Source of the DNA: SAR324 cluster bacterium
GTDB taxonomy: Bacteria; SAR324; XYD2-FULL-50-16
Assembly (NCBI GenBank): GCA_028282885.1
Contig: JANQGX010000078.1
Location: forward strand, 1-36,332
Direction of reading: 5' to 3'
Length of the DNA: 36,332 nt
The translations under genes and the position numbers were made by a program. Under the pieces are notes generated by a model, which was given only the letters and a program-made list of their open reading frames with translations, was not told where the DNA came from and searched no databases. Numbering within the stretch: the first letter of the stretch is position 1; every line of letters starts with the position of its first letter. Below, in pieces: positions 1 through 7,266 of this stretch.

Positions 1-111
1 TATCAACATATTGCGCTGTATCTAGCTATTTTATTTGTCTTTTTAACTTACCTTCATTCTTTTCTAAAGCCTTACCCACACAATTTTGGTGCACCCGACA
101 CCATTTGAATA

Positions 112-140
112 TTGACATAGTCCAGCCTAATTGTTAGAAA
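112..140 (+). promoter_or_regulatory. Predicted sigma70 promoter of the tRNA-Ala gene
   Basis: A perfect -35 hexamer TTGACA (112-117) is followed after 17 bases by TAGAAA (135-140), which matches four of six -10 positions. The predicted start of transcription is near 147-149, about 14 bases before the mature tRNA 5' end, which suits a short 5' leader trimmed by RNase P. This is an inference from spacing and position only. Confidence 0.6.
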
Positions 141-161
141 TAGGTTTCTGTAGTCAAACGT

Positions 162-238
162 GGGGGCTTAGCTCATCTGGCTAGAGCGCAACACTGGCAG
201 TGTTGAGGTGATCGGTTCAAGTCCGATAGTCTCCACCA
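162..238 (+). tRNA. tRNA-Ala (anticodon GGC)
   Basis: The 77 bases fold as a full cloverleaf. The acceptor arm GGGGGCT pairs with AGTCTCC, the D-stem is GCTC/GAGC, the anticodon stem CAACA/TGTTG encloses the loop CTGGCAG, and the T-stem ATCGG/CCGAT encloses TTCAAGT. The anticodon is GGC, which reads alanine GCC/GCU codons. The acceptor stem contains a G3:U70 pair, the classic identity element for alanyl-tRNA synthetase, which independently supports the assignment. The CCA end (236-238) is encoded in the DNA. The gene stands alone with its own promoter just upstream. Confidence 0.96.
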
Positions 239-622
239 AAAACCCGCCGATTCTCTTCATACAGTTGTACCCCTTTTTTAATCAATAAACTTCTAGTTCC
301 AGATATAGTGTGTTCGGCCTGGTTTTATTGATTTGAATGTTACGCTTCATAGGCATTTTCGCTTAAATCAGGCCCACAAACACCCCCTGGAAATATGCAC
401 AAGAAAACTTGGTGATTATATACCAACGACAGGAAAATTGGGATTCTAAGCACCTTCCTGGAAAAAGTATTCTTCAGTTATTTTCGATTGGGAGAAGGTT
501 GATTTAAGCAGTTATCCATTCCCCACAATCAATTAAAGGATTTGATACGCTTGTAAGCAAATGTGGCAGAGTCACTACCAGGAGTGTAAATTAAAGGTAC
601 CTGTGTAACTAATCAGTAATTA
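239..622. other. Intergenic region after tRNA-Ala, no gene seen
   Basis: This stretch lies between the tRNA and the end of the LysR gene. I see no coding frame with a credible start. Its one structural feature is a perfect 10-base inverted repeat, AATCAATAAA (280-289) and TTTATTGATT (324-333), separated by 34 bases. No integrase gene or duplicated tRNA 3' end was seen that would make it an attachment site. Confidence 0.5.
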
Positions 623-1525
623 TTACTGTAAAACACCATGGATACAATGCCGCAGCCATTTATGTGCCGAATCATTCTGCTGTGACGAATGCCAGTACTG
701 CATGATAGGCAGGTTCGGCAGGGGGACGGGTGGGGGGAGTTTCTTCAATCGACCGATTTCGAGTGAATGAGCCAGTCGCAAAGGCAGGGTGACGATATAG
801 GGTGTTTCCAGAATAACCTTCGGAATCACCAGAACGTTCGGCAACCTGAGGGCCACATCCCGCCTGATACCCTTTTTTTTCAACGTCTCCTCGATCAGCC
901 GATCACCTTTGCCTTTGGTTGTAAAAAGCACATGAGCATAACCTGTGTAGTCAGCAGTGGTCATCCCGCTTTTAACCAGTTTATGACGATCATTCACCAG
1001 GCAGATGAACTCATCTTCAAACAACACTTGTTGCATCACACCTGCTCCAAAGTCCTTATTGCCGATCACCAGATCCAGATATCCGCTCTCAAGCTCCGCC
1101 TGTAGGTTGGAGCCCTGCAATGAAGGGACTTCAATTGACACCCCGGGTGCCTCCTTCAACAGCATCTTCATCAGTTTCGGTAAGACAACTACCTGGCAAT
1201 AGTCAGACATGGAAATTGTAAAGCTTCTTTTGAGTGCCCCGGCAGAAAACTCCTCGGGTGGAAGGAATACGTGCCCGGCAGCCGTAATGGCTTCTTTAAT
1301 CGGATCAGATAATGCCTCTGCACGGGGAGTGGGTTTCATGGTCTTCGAACTTCTGACGAAGAGAGGATCGTCAAAAAGAACCCTCAGCCGCTCCAACGCA
1401 TGGCTCATGGCCGATTGAGTTCTACCCAGATCCTCAGCAGCCAGTGTCAGGTTTTTCCTGATATAGATGCGATGAAAAATCAGGAGTAGATTCAGGTCGA
1501 TATCTTTTAAATGAATTTCTTTCAT
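623..1525 (-). CDS. LysR-family transcriptional regulator
   Basis: This 300-residue protein has the LysR layout. An N-terminal winged helix-turn-helix occupies about residues 8-66 (ILLF-type first helix, then TLAAEDLGRTQSAMSHAL and DPLFVR), and a two-lobed periplasmic-binding-like effector domain follows from about 95. The family usually activates a neighbouring gene in response to a small molecule and autoregulates. The gene is divergent from leuC with 356 bases between them, so leucine-pathway control is the natural guess; LysR genes next to leuC are known in proteobacteria. The ATG at 1525 gives the expected short lead before the HTH, although no strong Shine-Dalgarno sequence is visible. 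The family call is secure, the effector and target are inferred. Confidence 0.93.
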   Translation of the reverse strand: MKEIHLKDIDLNLLLIFHRIYIRKNLTLAAEDLGRTQSAMSHALERLRVLFDDPLFVRSSKTMKPTPRAEALSDPIKEAITAAGHVFLPPEEFSAGALKRSFTISMSDYCQVVVLPKLMKMLLKEAPGVSIEVPSLQGSNLQAELESGYLDLVIGNKDFGAGVMQQVLFEDEFICLVNDRHKLVKSGMTTADYTGYAHVLFTTKGKGDRLIEETLKKKGIRRDVALRLPNVLVIPKVILETPYIVTLPLRLAHSLEIGRLKKLPPPVPLPNLPIMQYWHSSQQNDSAHKWLRHCIHGVLQ

Positions 1526-1881
1526 TTTCAGTATGACGATAATTAATTAGACGCATGTTAAAAAATCAAGATAGACTTTAAGAAAAAAAAACACAACCCG
1601 GATGATTTCGGACTGTGTTCAGTCATTACCGGACTTCTGGCCGCTGTCCAGAGATACAACGGGATCAGCGCAGAAACAGTGTAGAGGGGATTGTGATTAA
1701 TTTTTCTTTATCTCCCTCCCCTAAAATGCTCGAAAATTCTTTCGATTCGAGCATGTGAATCATAATCCTCTCCACTCAATCAGCTTATATCTCCCGTTCG
1801 ATATAAAGTAGGATCAGCGGCGACGATGTTCATCCATTCCATATTAAAATCATATTTTAAAAATCACTAACGGAGTGGGAT
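1526..1881. promoter_or_regulatory. Divergent LysR-leuC regulatory region with nested inverted repeats
   Basis: The region holds several inverted repeats. An outer pair (about 1681-1700 with 1755-1774) matches at 16 of 20 positions and forms more pairs if G:U is allowed. Inside it lies a perfect 9-base stem ATGCTCGAA/TTCGAGCAT (1726-1734, 1746-1754). A third hairpin is TTATATC/GATATAA (1785-1791, 1800-1806). The nonamer GGATCAGCG occurs twice (about 1662 and 1811). A 14-codon frame (1826-1870) stops just before the leuC ribosome site. These could be LysR operators, an RNA leader, or both; no T-box or classical leucine-rich leader peptide was recognised. Confidence 0.5.
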
Positions 1882-3288
1882 ATGGGAAAAACACTATATG
1901 ACAAGATCTGGGATTCTCATTTGATAACCCATACGGCTGAAGGAAAACCGGTGATTTATATAGACCGGCACCTGGTCCATGAGGTCACGAGTCCCCAGGC
2001 TTTTGCAGCACTCAAGGCAGCAGGGAGAAAAGTCCGCAGACCGGAGCAAACTCTGGCTACGGTTGATCACAGCATTCCAACCCTGAAAAACGGACCTTAT
2101 GTCAATGAAGAAGCTAAGACGCAGGTTGAAGCACTTCAGGAAAACTGTCGCAATAACGATATCCGCATTTTTGACCTTGGCAGCATCGACCAAGGCGTAA
2201 TCCATGTGGTCGCGCCTGAATCAGGAACGATACTACCAGGAATGACAGTCGTCTGTGGAGACAGTCATACTTCAACACATGGTGCCTTTGGCGCGCTGGC
2301 ATTTGGAATTGGAACTTCCGAAGTGGAACATGTCTTGGCAACACAAGCTCTTCAGCAGGAGAAATCAAAGAATCTCCTGGTCAGATTCAACGGCAAGCTG
2401 AATAGCGGCGTAACAGCAAAGGACATAGCACTTTACCTGGTTGGCAAAATAGGGACCAAAGGTGGAACCGGCCACGTGATTGAGTATTCCGGGCCAGCCA
2501 TCCGTAATCTATCCATGGAAGGGCGGATGACTCTCTGCAACATGTCTATCGAATGCGGAGCTCGGGCAGGTCTTATCTCACCCGACGAAGCGACATTCGA
2601 TTATCTGAAGAACCACGTCATATTTTCCAAAAAGACGGTATTCGAACAGGCTTTGGAATCCTGGAAACAGCTTGCCAGTGATAAAGATGCGGAGTTCGAC
2701 AGGGTCGTAGAAATCGACGCCGGATTGATCGAACCGCAGGTCACTTGGGGAACATCTCCGGAGCAGGTAGTAGGGATCAGTAAAAAAATACCCTCCCCGG
2801 ATGACTTCAACTCCCCCGAAAAAGCGGCCGCCTGTCAACACGCTTTGAAATATATGGGTCTGACTCCCGGAGCTGACATCAGTGAAACAAAGATCGATGT
2901 CGTATTCATCGGATCTTGCACTAATGGTCGGATAGAGGATTTCCGTGAAGCAGCTAAAATACTGGACGGAAAGAAAATCAACAAGGCAGTGACGGCTATT
3001 GCAGTCCCCGGGTCCGGGCATGTAAAAGCACAGGCTGAAGATGAAGGACTGGATCGTATCTTTAAATCAGCCGGTATGGAATGGCGTGAACCCGGGTGTT
3101 CCATGTGCCTTGCCATGAACGGTGATCGCCTCGCACCGGGGCAAAGTTCCGCATCCACATCAAATCGTAATTTTGAAGGCCGTCAGGGAAAAGGAAGCAA
3201 AACCCATCTTGTTTCCCCGGCAATGGCTGCAGCGGCAGCGTTAACCGGAAAACTCACCGATGTTCGACAGTTTAACCCGAGTGTATAG
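1882..3288 (+). CDS. leuC: 3-Isopropylmalate dehydratase large subunit LeuC
   Basis: LeuC with LeuD isomerises 2-isopropylmalate to 3-isopropylmalate in leucine biosynthesis, in the cytoplasm, using a [4Fe-4S] cluster. The 468 residues match the bacterial large-subunit length. The aconitase-type signatures are present: GDSHTSTHGAFGALAFGIG near residue 130, the cluster cysteine C346 in SCTNGR, and C406 and C409 in GCSMC, which correspond to the three cluster ligands of the family. The early motif DRHLVHEVTSPQAF is typical of LeuC. The ATG at 1882 follows a purine-rich GGAGTGGG. leuD follows directly with only seven bases between stop and start, so the two are co-transcribed. leuA and leuB are not in the window. 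Confidence 0.98.
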   Translation: MGKTLYDKIWDSHLITHTAEGKPVIYIDRHLVHEVTSPQAFAALKAAGRKVRRPEQTLATVDHSIPTLKNGPYVNEEAKTQVEALQENCRNNDIRIFDLGSIDQGVIHVVAPESGTILPGMTVVCGDSHTSTHGAFGALAFGIGTSEVEHVLATQALQQEKSKNLLVRFNGKLNSGVTAKDIALYLVGKIGTKGGTGHVIEYSGPAIRNLSMEGRMTLCNMSIECGARAGLISPDEATFDYLKNHVIFSKKTVFEQALESWKQLASDKDAEFDRVVEIDAGLIEPQVTWGTSPEQVVGISKKIPSPDDFNSPEKAAACQHALKYMGLTPGADISETKIDVVFIGSCTNGRIEDFREAAKILDGKKINKAVTAIAVPGSGHVKAQAEDEGLDRIFKSAGMEWREPGCSMCLAMNGDRLAPGQSSASTSNRNFEGRQGKGSKTHLVSPAMAAAAALTGKLTDVRQFNPSV

Positions 3289-3295
3289 GAAAGAC

Positions 3296-3907
3296 ATGGA
3301 AAAGTTCACGCGTTTTAAAGGAAGAGCGGCATTGCTCGATATGGTCAACATCGACACGGACCAGATAATCCCCAAGCAGTTTTTAACAAAAACCGACCGT
3401 GATGGCTATGGTCAGTCTCTTTTTTATGACTGGCGATATCTTGAAAACGGAAAAGAGAATCCTGATTTCGAACTCAATAAATCCGAACGGCGGAATGCAG
3501 AGATTCTGGTCTCGGGTGATAACTTCGGTTGCGGTTCCTCAAGAGAGCACGCCCCGTGGGCGCTTGCCGGATACGGTTTCAGGGTGATTATCGCGCCCAG
3601 TTTTGCCGATATCTTTTATGGAAACAGCATCAAGAATGGCCTTCTACCGGCGATTGTTTCGGAAGACGATTTGGAGAGGATTCGTTCCAGTTTTATTGAA
3701 AACCGGGCAATTGCCCTGGGAGCGGACCTGGAAAAAAAGATCATCGAATTACCGGATGGCTCCGAAATCGGATTTCAAATCGCCGACCTACCCCGAAAAA
3801 CAATGCTGGAAGGAATCGATCAGATCGAACAAACGCTTGCCTGCCTGAATGATCTGGCAGCCTTTGAAAAGAAGTATCGACAGGAACACCCTTGGTGTTT
3901 CTCCTGA
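3296..3907 (+). CDS. leuD: 3-Isopropylmalate dehydratase small subunit LeuD
   Basis: This is the swivelling small subunit that completes the isopropylmalate isomerase with LeuC. From the ATG at 3296 the protein has 203 residues, close to the usual length. It begins MEKFTRFKGRAALLDMVNID and contains the family signatures DTDQIIPKQFL and GDNFGCGSSREHAPWAL. An earlier in-frame start at 3260 would overlap leuC by 29 bases and add 12 residues. I prefer 3296 because AGGA (3287-3290) sits five bases before it and overlaps the leuC stop codon, which suggests coupled translation. The next gene is convergent, so the operon ends here. Confidence 0.97.
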   Translation: MEKFTRFKGRAALLDMVNIDTDQIIPKQFLTKTDRDGYGQSLFYDWRYLENGKENPDFELNKSERRNAEILVSGDNFGCGSSREHAPWALAGYGFRVIIAPSFADIFYGNSIKNGLLPAIVSEDDLERIRSSFIENRAIALGADLEKKIIELPDGSEIGFQIADLPRKTMLEGIDQIEQTLACLNDLAAFEKKYRQEHPWCFS

Positions 3908-4020
3908 TCGCAGACATAGTGGGCAAGACGGCAAGCTGCTCCATAATCGGTTTGCCCGGCCTGTCCCCCACGATGTAAATGATTTGAATAATCCCTGATA
4001 AAATCAATAGATGAGAGGGC

Positions 4021-4782
4021 TTAATCCCTTTCGGCATCTATGCAACCAAAACAGATTTTTTTGGTTGACTCAAGCCTGTAAAATCCCAATTCTGTCAGTC
4101 GAGTATCGTCCCTGTAGGATTTCATAACCACCCTTTTTCTGGCTACACGAAGGGCTTGCCGAATATCTTTTTGATCCGGAAATTCAAAGTTCGCCCAGAT
4201 TCTGAGAGGAGCGATCGATGGAGAGGATTCAATCGGGGTTTCAAACATTGGATCAAAATAAACAACATCAATGCTGTTATCACCCAAGGTGGGAAGATAG
4301 GTTTTATAACTGGTATTTATCACCTCTATTCTTGAGAAAATCTCTTGCCAGGGAATCCAGTCATCTTCCGAATAAACCCGCATTCCCAACCGGATAGTCT
4401 CCGCAATAGGCTTGACCGACTCCAAACCGGTGATACGCCCGGATTTCCCAACCACGTGGCTAGCCACCAGGGCATCAGTAGCTAATCCGAGATTACAGTC
4501 AAGTACATGGTGCCCCATTTTCAGATCCATTGCCTGGATAAGGGTATCTCCACCATCCCGGTCAAATTGCCTGATCCTGGATCTGGCCAGAGATGGATGA
4601 AAAAACAGCTTATCTTTTTTATGCCTGCTGTATAAAACAAATGAGTTCGTGCCACAGACCAGGGTCGTATTCTCAAATAATGCTTTTTTTCTGGGTACAA
4701 ATCTGCAATTCACCTGTTTTGCCAGGGTCCGTGCAGCTTCTTCCTGTTCTTTTGTGTATTTATCGGCTGTGGTTATTTCCAT
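4021..4782 (-). CDS. SAM-dependent methyltransferase, YpiP/RsmJ-like
   Basis: The 253-residue protein has a class I methyltransferase core. The SAM-binding strand-loop is LDCNLGLATDALVAS (about 94-108), an acidic residue ends strand 2 (GLES, 119-122), and the catalytic-loop motif is YFDPMFE (about 175-181). This arrangement matches the putative SAM methyltransferase family that contains RsmJ (16S rRNA m2G1516 in E. coli) and Bacillus YpiP. The N-terminal stretch FVPRKKALFENTTLV and the FFHPSLARSRI segment resemble YpiP more than RsmJ. A nucleic-acid substrate is likely by family, but the exact base is not known. The gene is convergent with leuD and stands alone. Confidence 0.85.
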   Translation of the reverse strand: MEITTADKYTKEQEEAARTLAKQVNCRFVPRKKALFENTTLVCGTNSFVLYSRHKKDKLFFHPSLARSRIRQFDRDGGDTLIQAMDLKMGHHVLDCNLGLATDALVASHVVGKSGRITGLESVKPIAETIRLGMRVYSEDDWIPWQEIFSRIEVINTSYKTYLPTLGDNSIDVVYFDPMFETPIESSPSIAPLRIWANFEFPDQKDIRQALRVARKRVVMKSYRDDTRLTELGFYRLESTKKICFGCIDAERD

Positions 4783-4838
4783 AGCGCATCATCAGCGTTT
4801 CCGGCCGCATCTGCCTATCAAATTCAGATTATGAACGT

Positions 4839-4982
4839 TCACCTGACGAACTGGCTTACAGGTTTCACAATCAAATCATTTACAGTATAAATGCAGTTCT
4901 GCAAGTCATTTATGACCCTGGTGGCATTTAAGAAACAGCTTATCGCATCAAAAAGTTTCTCATTCGCTTTGCTGATTTTCAT
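4839..4982 (-). CDS. Possible small protein of 47 residues, unrecognised
   Basis: A short frame starting at ATG 4982 encodes a protein beginning MKISKANEKLFDAISCFLNA and ending with a hydrophobic, lysine-containing tail. On the minus strand GAGG lies eight bases before the start, a reasonable ribosome site, which is the main reason to list it. The sequence is predicted helical with two cysteines and no signal peptide. A longer frame up to 5057 exists but lacks that ribosome site. The gene lies 57 bases upstream of the methyltransferase on the same strand and could be its transcript leader. No family is recognised and it may be a chance frame. Confidence 0.35.
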   Translation of the reverse strand: MKISKANEKLFDAISCFLNATRVINDLQNCIYTVNDLIVKPVSQFVR

Positions 4983-5411
4983 GCTTATCGCCTCTTTTTT
5001 GGTGGTCAAAATCTGTCGATTAACTTGAGAAATGCAAAATAAACCAGACCATTTCAACAGCCCGGATCAAATCAAAGACCAGAGAGTGTGGGATCAGGAA
5101 CAAGTTCGATCCTCAATCCAATCAAGCGGGAGTGCTCTGAGAATCCTCGAGATAAAACCAATGAGACAAAGACGCTAAGAAAGATTCTATCAATTTCTTG
5201 AAGCACCTGCTAATTTCTGATAGCCTTGTCTACACAGTATTGTCGTGTTTGGACTTTAAATTGGAATAAGACAAATCCTTTGGCTACTCCAGTGGAATAG
5301 TTCAATTATCATTATTACCATCACTTAAATCAGCTTGATTGAGGTACAGATACCCGCCAATTGTGCTGCACGGTTTAAAGAGATTAACCGGAGTTCACTC
5401 GGGAGAAAGAC
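4983..5411. other. Intergenic region before the first histidine kinase
   Basis: About 430 bases between the small frame and the kinase gene. I found no credible coding frame, RNA gene or long inverted repeat. Promoters for the leftward methyltransferase unit and the rightward kinase must lie here, but no hexamer pair stands out. Confidence 0.4.
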
Positions 5412-7190
5412 TTGGACATTGAAAGTATTGAGCAGAAGAGAAAGAGCAAGGTTATCTCACTTGTCACTCTTTTCGGCGTTCCTGTGATGATTCTTTTTCT
5501 GGTGATCGACTACCTGGAAAAAGAACCGAATGAAGCAATGGCAGATTTGGCCATTATGTTGATACTGGCCATCGGTTCATATTGCCTGCGGAAACATACC
5601 TTCGAAAAATATATCTATCGTGTTGCCCTCCTTTTCCTGGTCATCGTATTCTGCTACCTGGCCGCAATTGGATCCGGAGCCGGAACGGTTCTCTACTGGA
5701 TTCTGATCCTCCCGCTCATGTTCTTTTTTTTGCTGGGAAAGAGAGAAGGGTTGGTTTTTTCGGGTTTATTGTTTTGCTTCCTTACTTTCAGCATGCTCCC
5801 GATGTTCGCTGATCCGGAATATCCCTATCCATGGTCAGTCCGTTTTCGATTCCTGATCGCTTACTTTTTTTTCTCAGTTATTGGTTATGGGATAGAAATC
5901 TCCAGAGAGCATTTCAAAAATCTTCTGATAGCAGAAAACAGTGCCTTGTCCGAGGAAAAGGCACTACTGGAAAAAACCAAGATCGACCTCCAAAACCTGG
6001 AAAAGAGAAGACAAGCCCTGTTTGAATACGCAAGCGACGGTATATTTATTATCGATATAAAAACTTACAAAATACTGGACTGTAATGTTCAGGCGTATGA
6101 ATCACTGGGGTACACAAAGGAAGAGCTGTTGGGATTAACGGTATTCGATATTCAGCATGACATAACAACGGATTGGCTGGCCTTTATCGATAACCAGTTG
6201 GAGCCTGGAAAACATCTGACCCATGAAGTCAATCACAAAAAAAAGGATGGTAGTTATGTTCCGGTTGAAATCACCGCCACCCTGCAGAACCTGTCGGGTC
6301 TAAAAATTGTTCAAGCCCTTGTTCGCGATATCAGTAAAAGGCGTAAGGCAGAAGATGAGCAAAAAAAGGCCTACAATGTTATGGAAAACAAGATTGCTGA
6401 GAGAACCACGGAACTTCAAAAAGCTAAAGAAGATGCCGAAAAGGCCAATATTTTAAAAAGCGAGTTTCTGGCCAATATTTCCCATGAACTTAGAACTCCC
6501 CTGCATGCCATTCTTTCATACTCCAACTATGGTGTTTCCAAATTTGAAACTGTGAATGATGAGAAAAAGCTCCATTACTTCGATCAGATTCATACCTCGG
6601 GTAACCGACTGATGGAACTTATAGAAAACCTTCTCGATCTCACCGATTTTGATACTGGAAAAGAGGATTTAAGACCCGAGCCGGTTGATATCAGGAAACT
6701 GCTTGATGTGATTGAAACCGAACTGCAATCAACCCTGTCTGAAAATAAGATATCTCTTTTCATTGAATCGCCCTCATTCGAAACGGTTCTCATCTGCGAC
6801 AAAAGCCGTATTTCCCAAGTTTTTCACCATCTGATAACCAATGCCATCAAGGTCTCAAACCAGGGAGACCAGGTCGCAATTACATTTTCACAGGGCGAGT
6901 TGACCACCAACAGGAGCCTCACCGAGATTAAGTCAAGCGAGGCATTGATGATCTCCATTTCGGATAACGGGATTGGTATCAGCGAGAATGAACTGTTAAC
7001 GATTTTTGACCGCTTTGCTCAAAGCAGCAGGACAAAAACCGGCGCCGGTGGAAAGGGATTGGGGTTGTCAATTTGCAGGGAGATTATAGAAGCCCATTAC
7101 GGAAAGATCTGGGCGGAGAACAATCCGCAGGGAGGCGCGATTTTCCGATTTATGCTCCCTTATAAATGGTCAGTCGCAAAACCAAAATAG
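5412..7190 (+). CDS. Membrane-bound PAS sensor histidine kinase
   Basis: The 592-residue protein begins with about six hydrophobic segments (roughly residues 14-175) and almost no periplasmic loop, so it may sense a membrane or intramembrane signal. A short coiled coil leads to a PAS domain (about 198-315), a second coiled coil, and a HisKA dimerisation domain with the phospho-acceptor H358 in SHELRTPLH. The HATPase_c domain carries an N-box with HHLITNAIK, the G1 box DNGIGI (about 517) and the G2 box GKGLGLSICREI (about 547). The start is TTG at 5412 with GGGAGA seven bases upstream. There is no receiver domain and no response-regulator gene nearby, so it is an orphan kinase. The 3' end faces a related kinase across 76 bases. 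Confidence 0.93.
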   Translation: MDIESIEQKRKSKVISLVTLFGVPVMILFLVIDYLEKEPNEAMADLAIMLILAIGSYCLRKHTFEKYIYRVALLFLVIVFCYLAAIGSGAGTVLYWILILPLMFFFLLGKREGLVFSGLLFCFLTFSMLPMFADPEYPYPWSVRFRFLIAYFFFSVIGYGIEISREHFKNLLIAENSALSEEKALLEKTKIDLQNLEKRRQALFEYASDGIFIIDIKTYKILDCNVQAYESLGYTKEELLGLTVFDIQHDITTDWLAFIDNQLEPGKHLTHEVNHKKKDGSYVPVEITATLQNLSGLKIVQALVRDISKRRKAEDEQKKAYNVMENKIAERTTELQKAKEDAEKANILKSEFLANISHELRTPLHAILSYSNYGVSKFETVNDEKKLHYFDQIHTSGNRLMELIENLLDLTDFDTGKEDLRPEPVDIRKLLDVIETELQSTLSENKISLFIESPSFETVLICDKSRISQVFHHLITNAIKVSNQGDQVAITFSQGELTTNRSLTEIKSSEALMISISDNGIGISENELLTIFDRFAQSSRTKTGAGGKGLGLSICREIIEAHYGKIWAENNPQGGAIFRFMLPYKWSVAKPK

Positions 7191-7266
7191 GATCGGCAAA
7201 TGAGTCTCCTCGTGTTTGTCATAAGATCCAATTCCATAAGAGTTCCGGAAGATTAGCTGCCTTCCC

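Noticed and set aside
1526..1881. A T-box or leucine-codon-rich leader peptide before leuC
   Set aside because: No T-box consensus is present, and the 14-codon frame has only one leucine codon.
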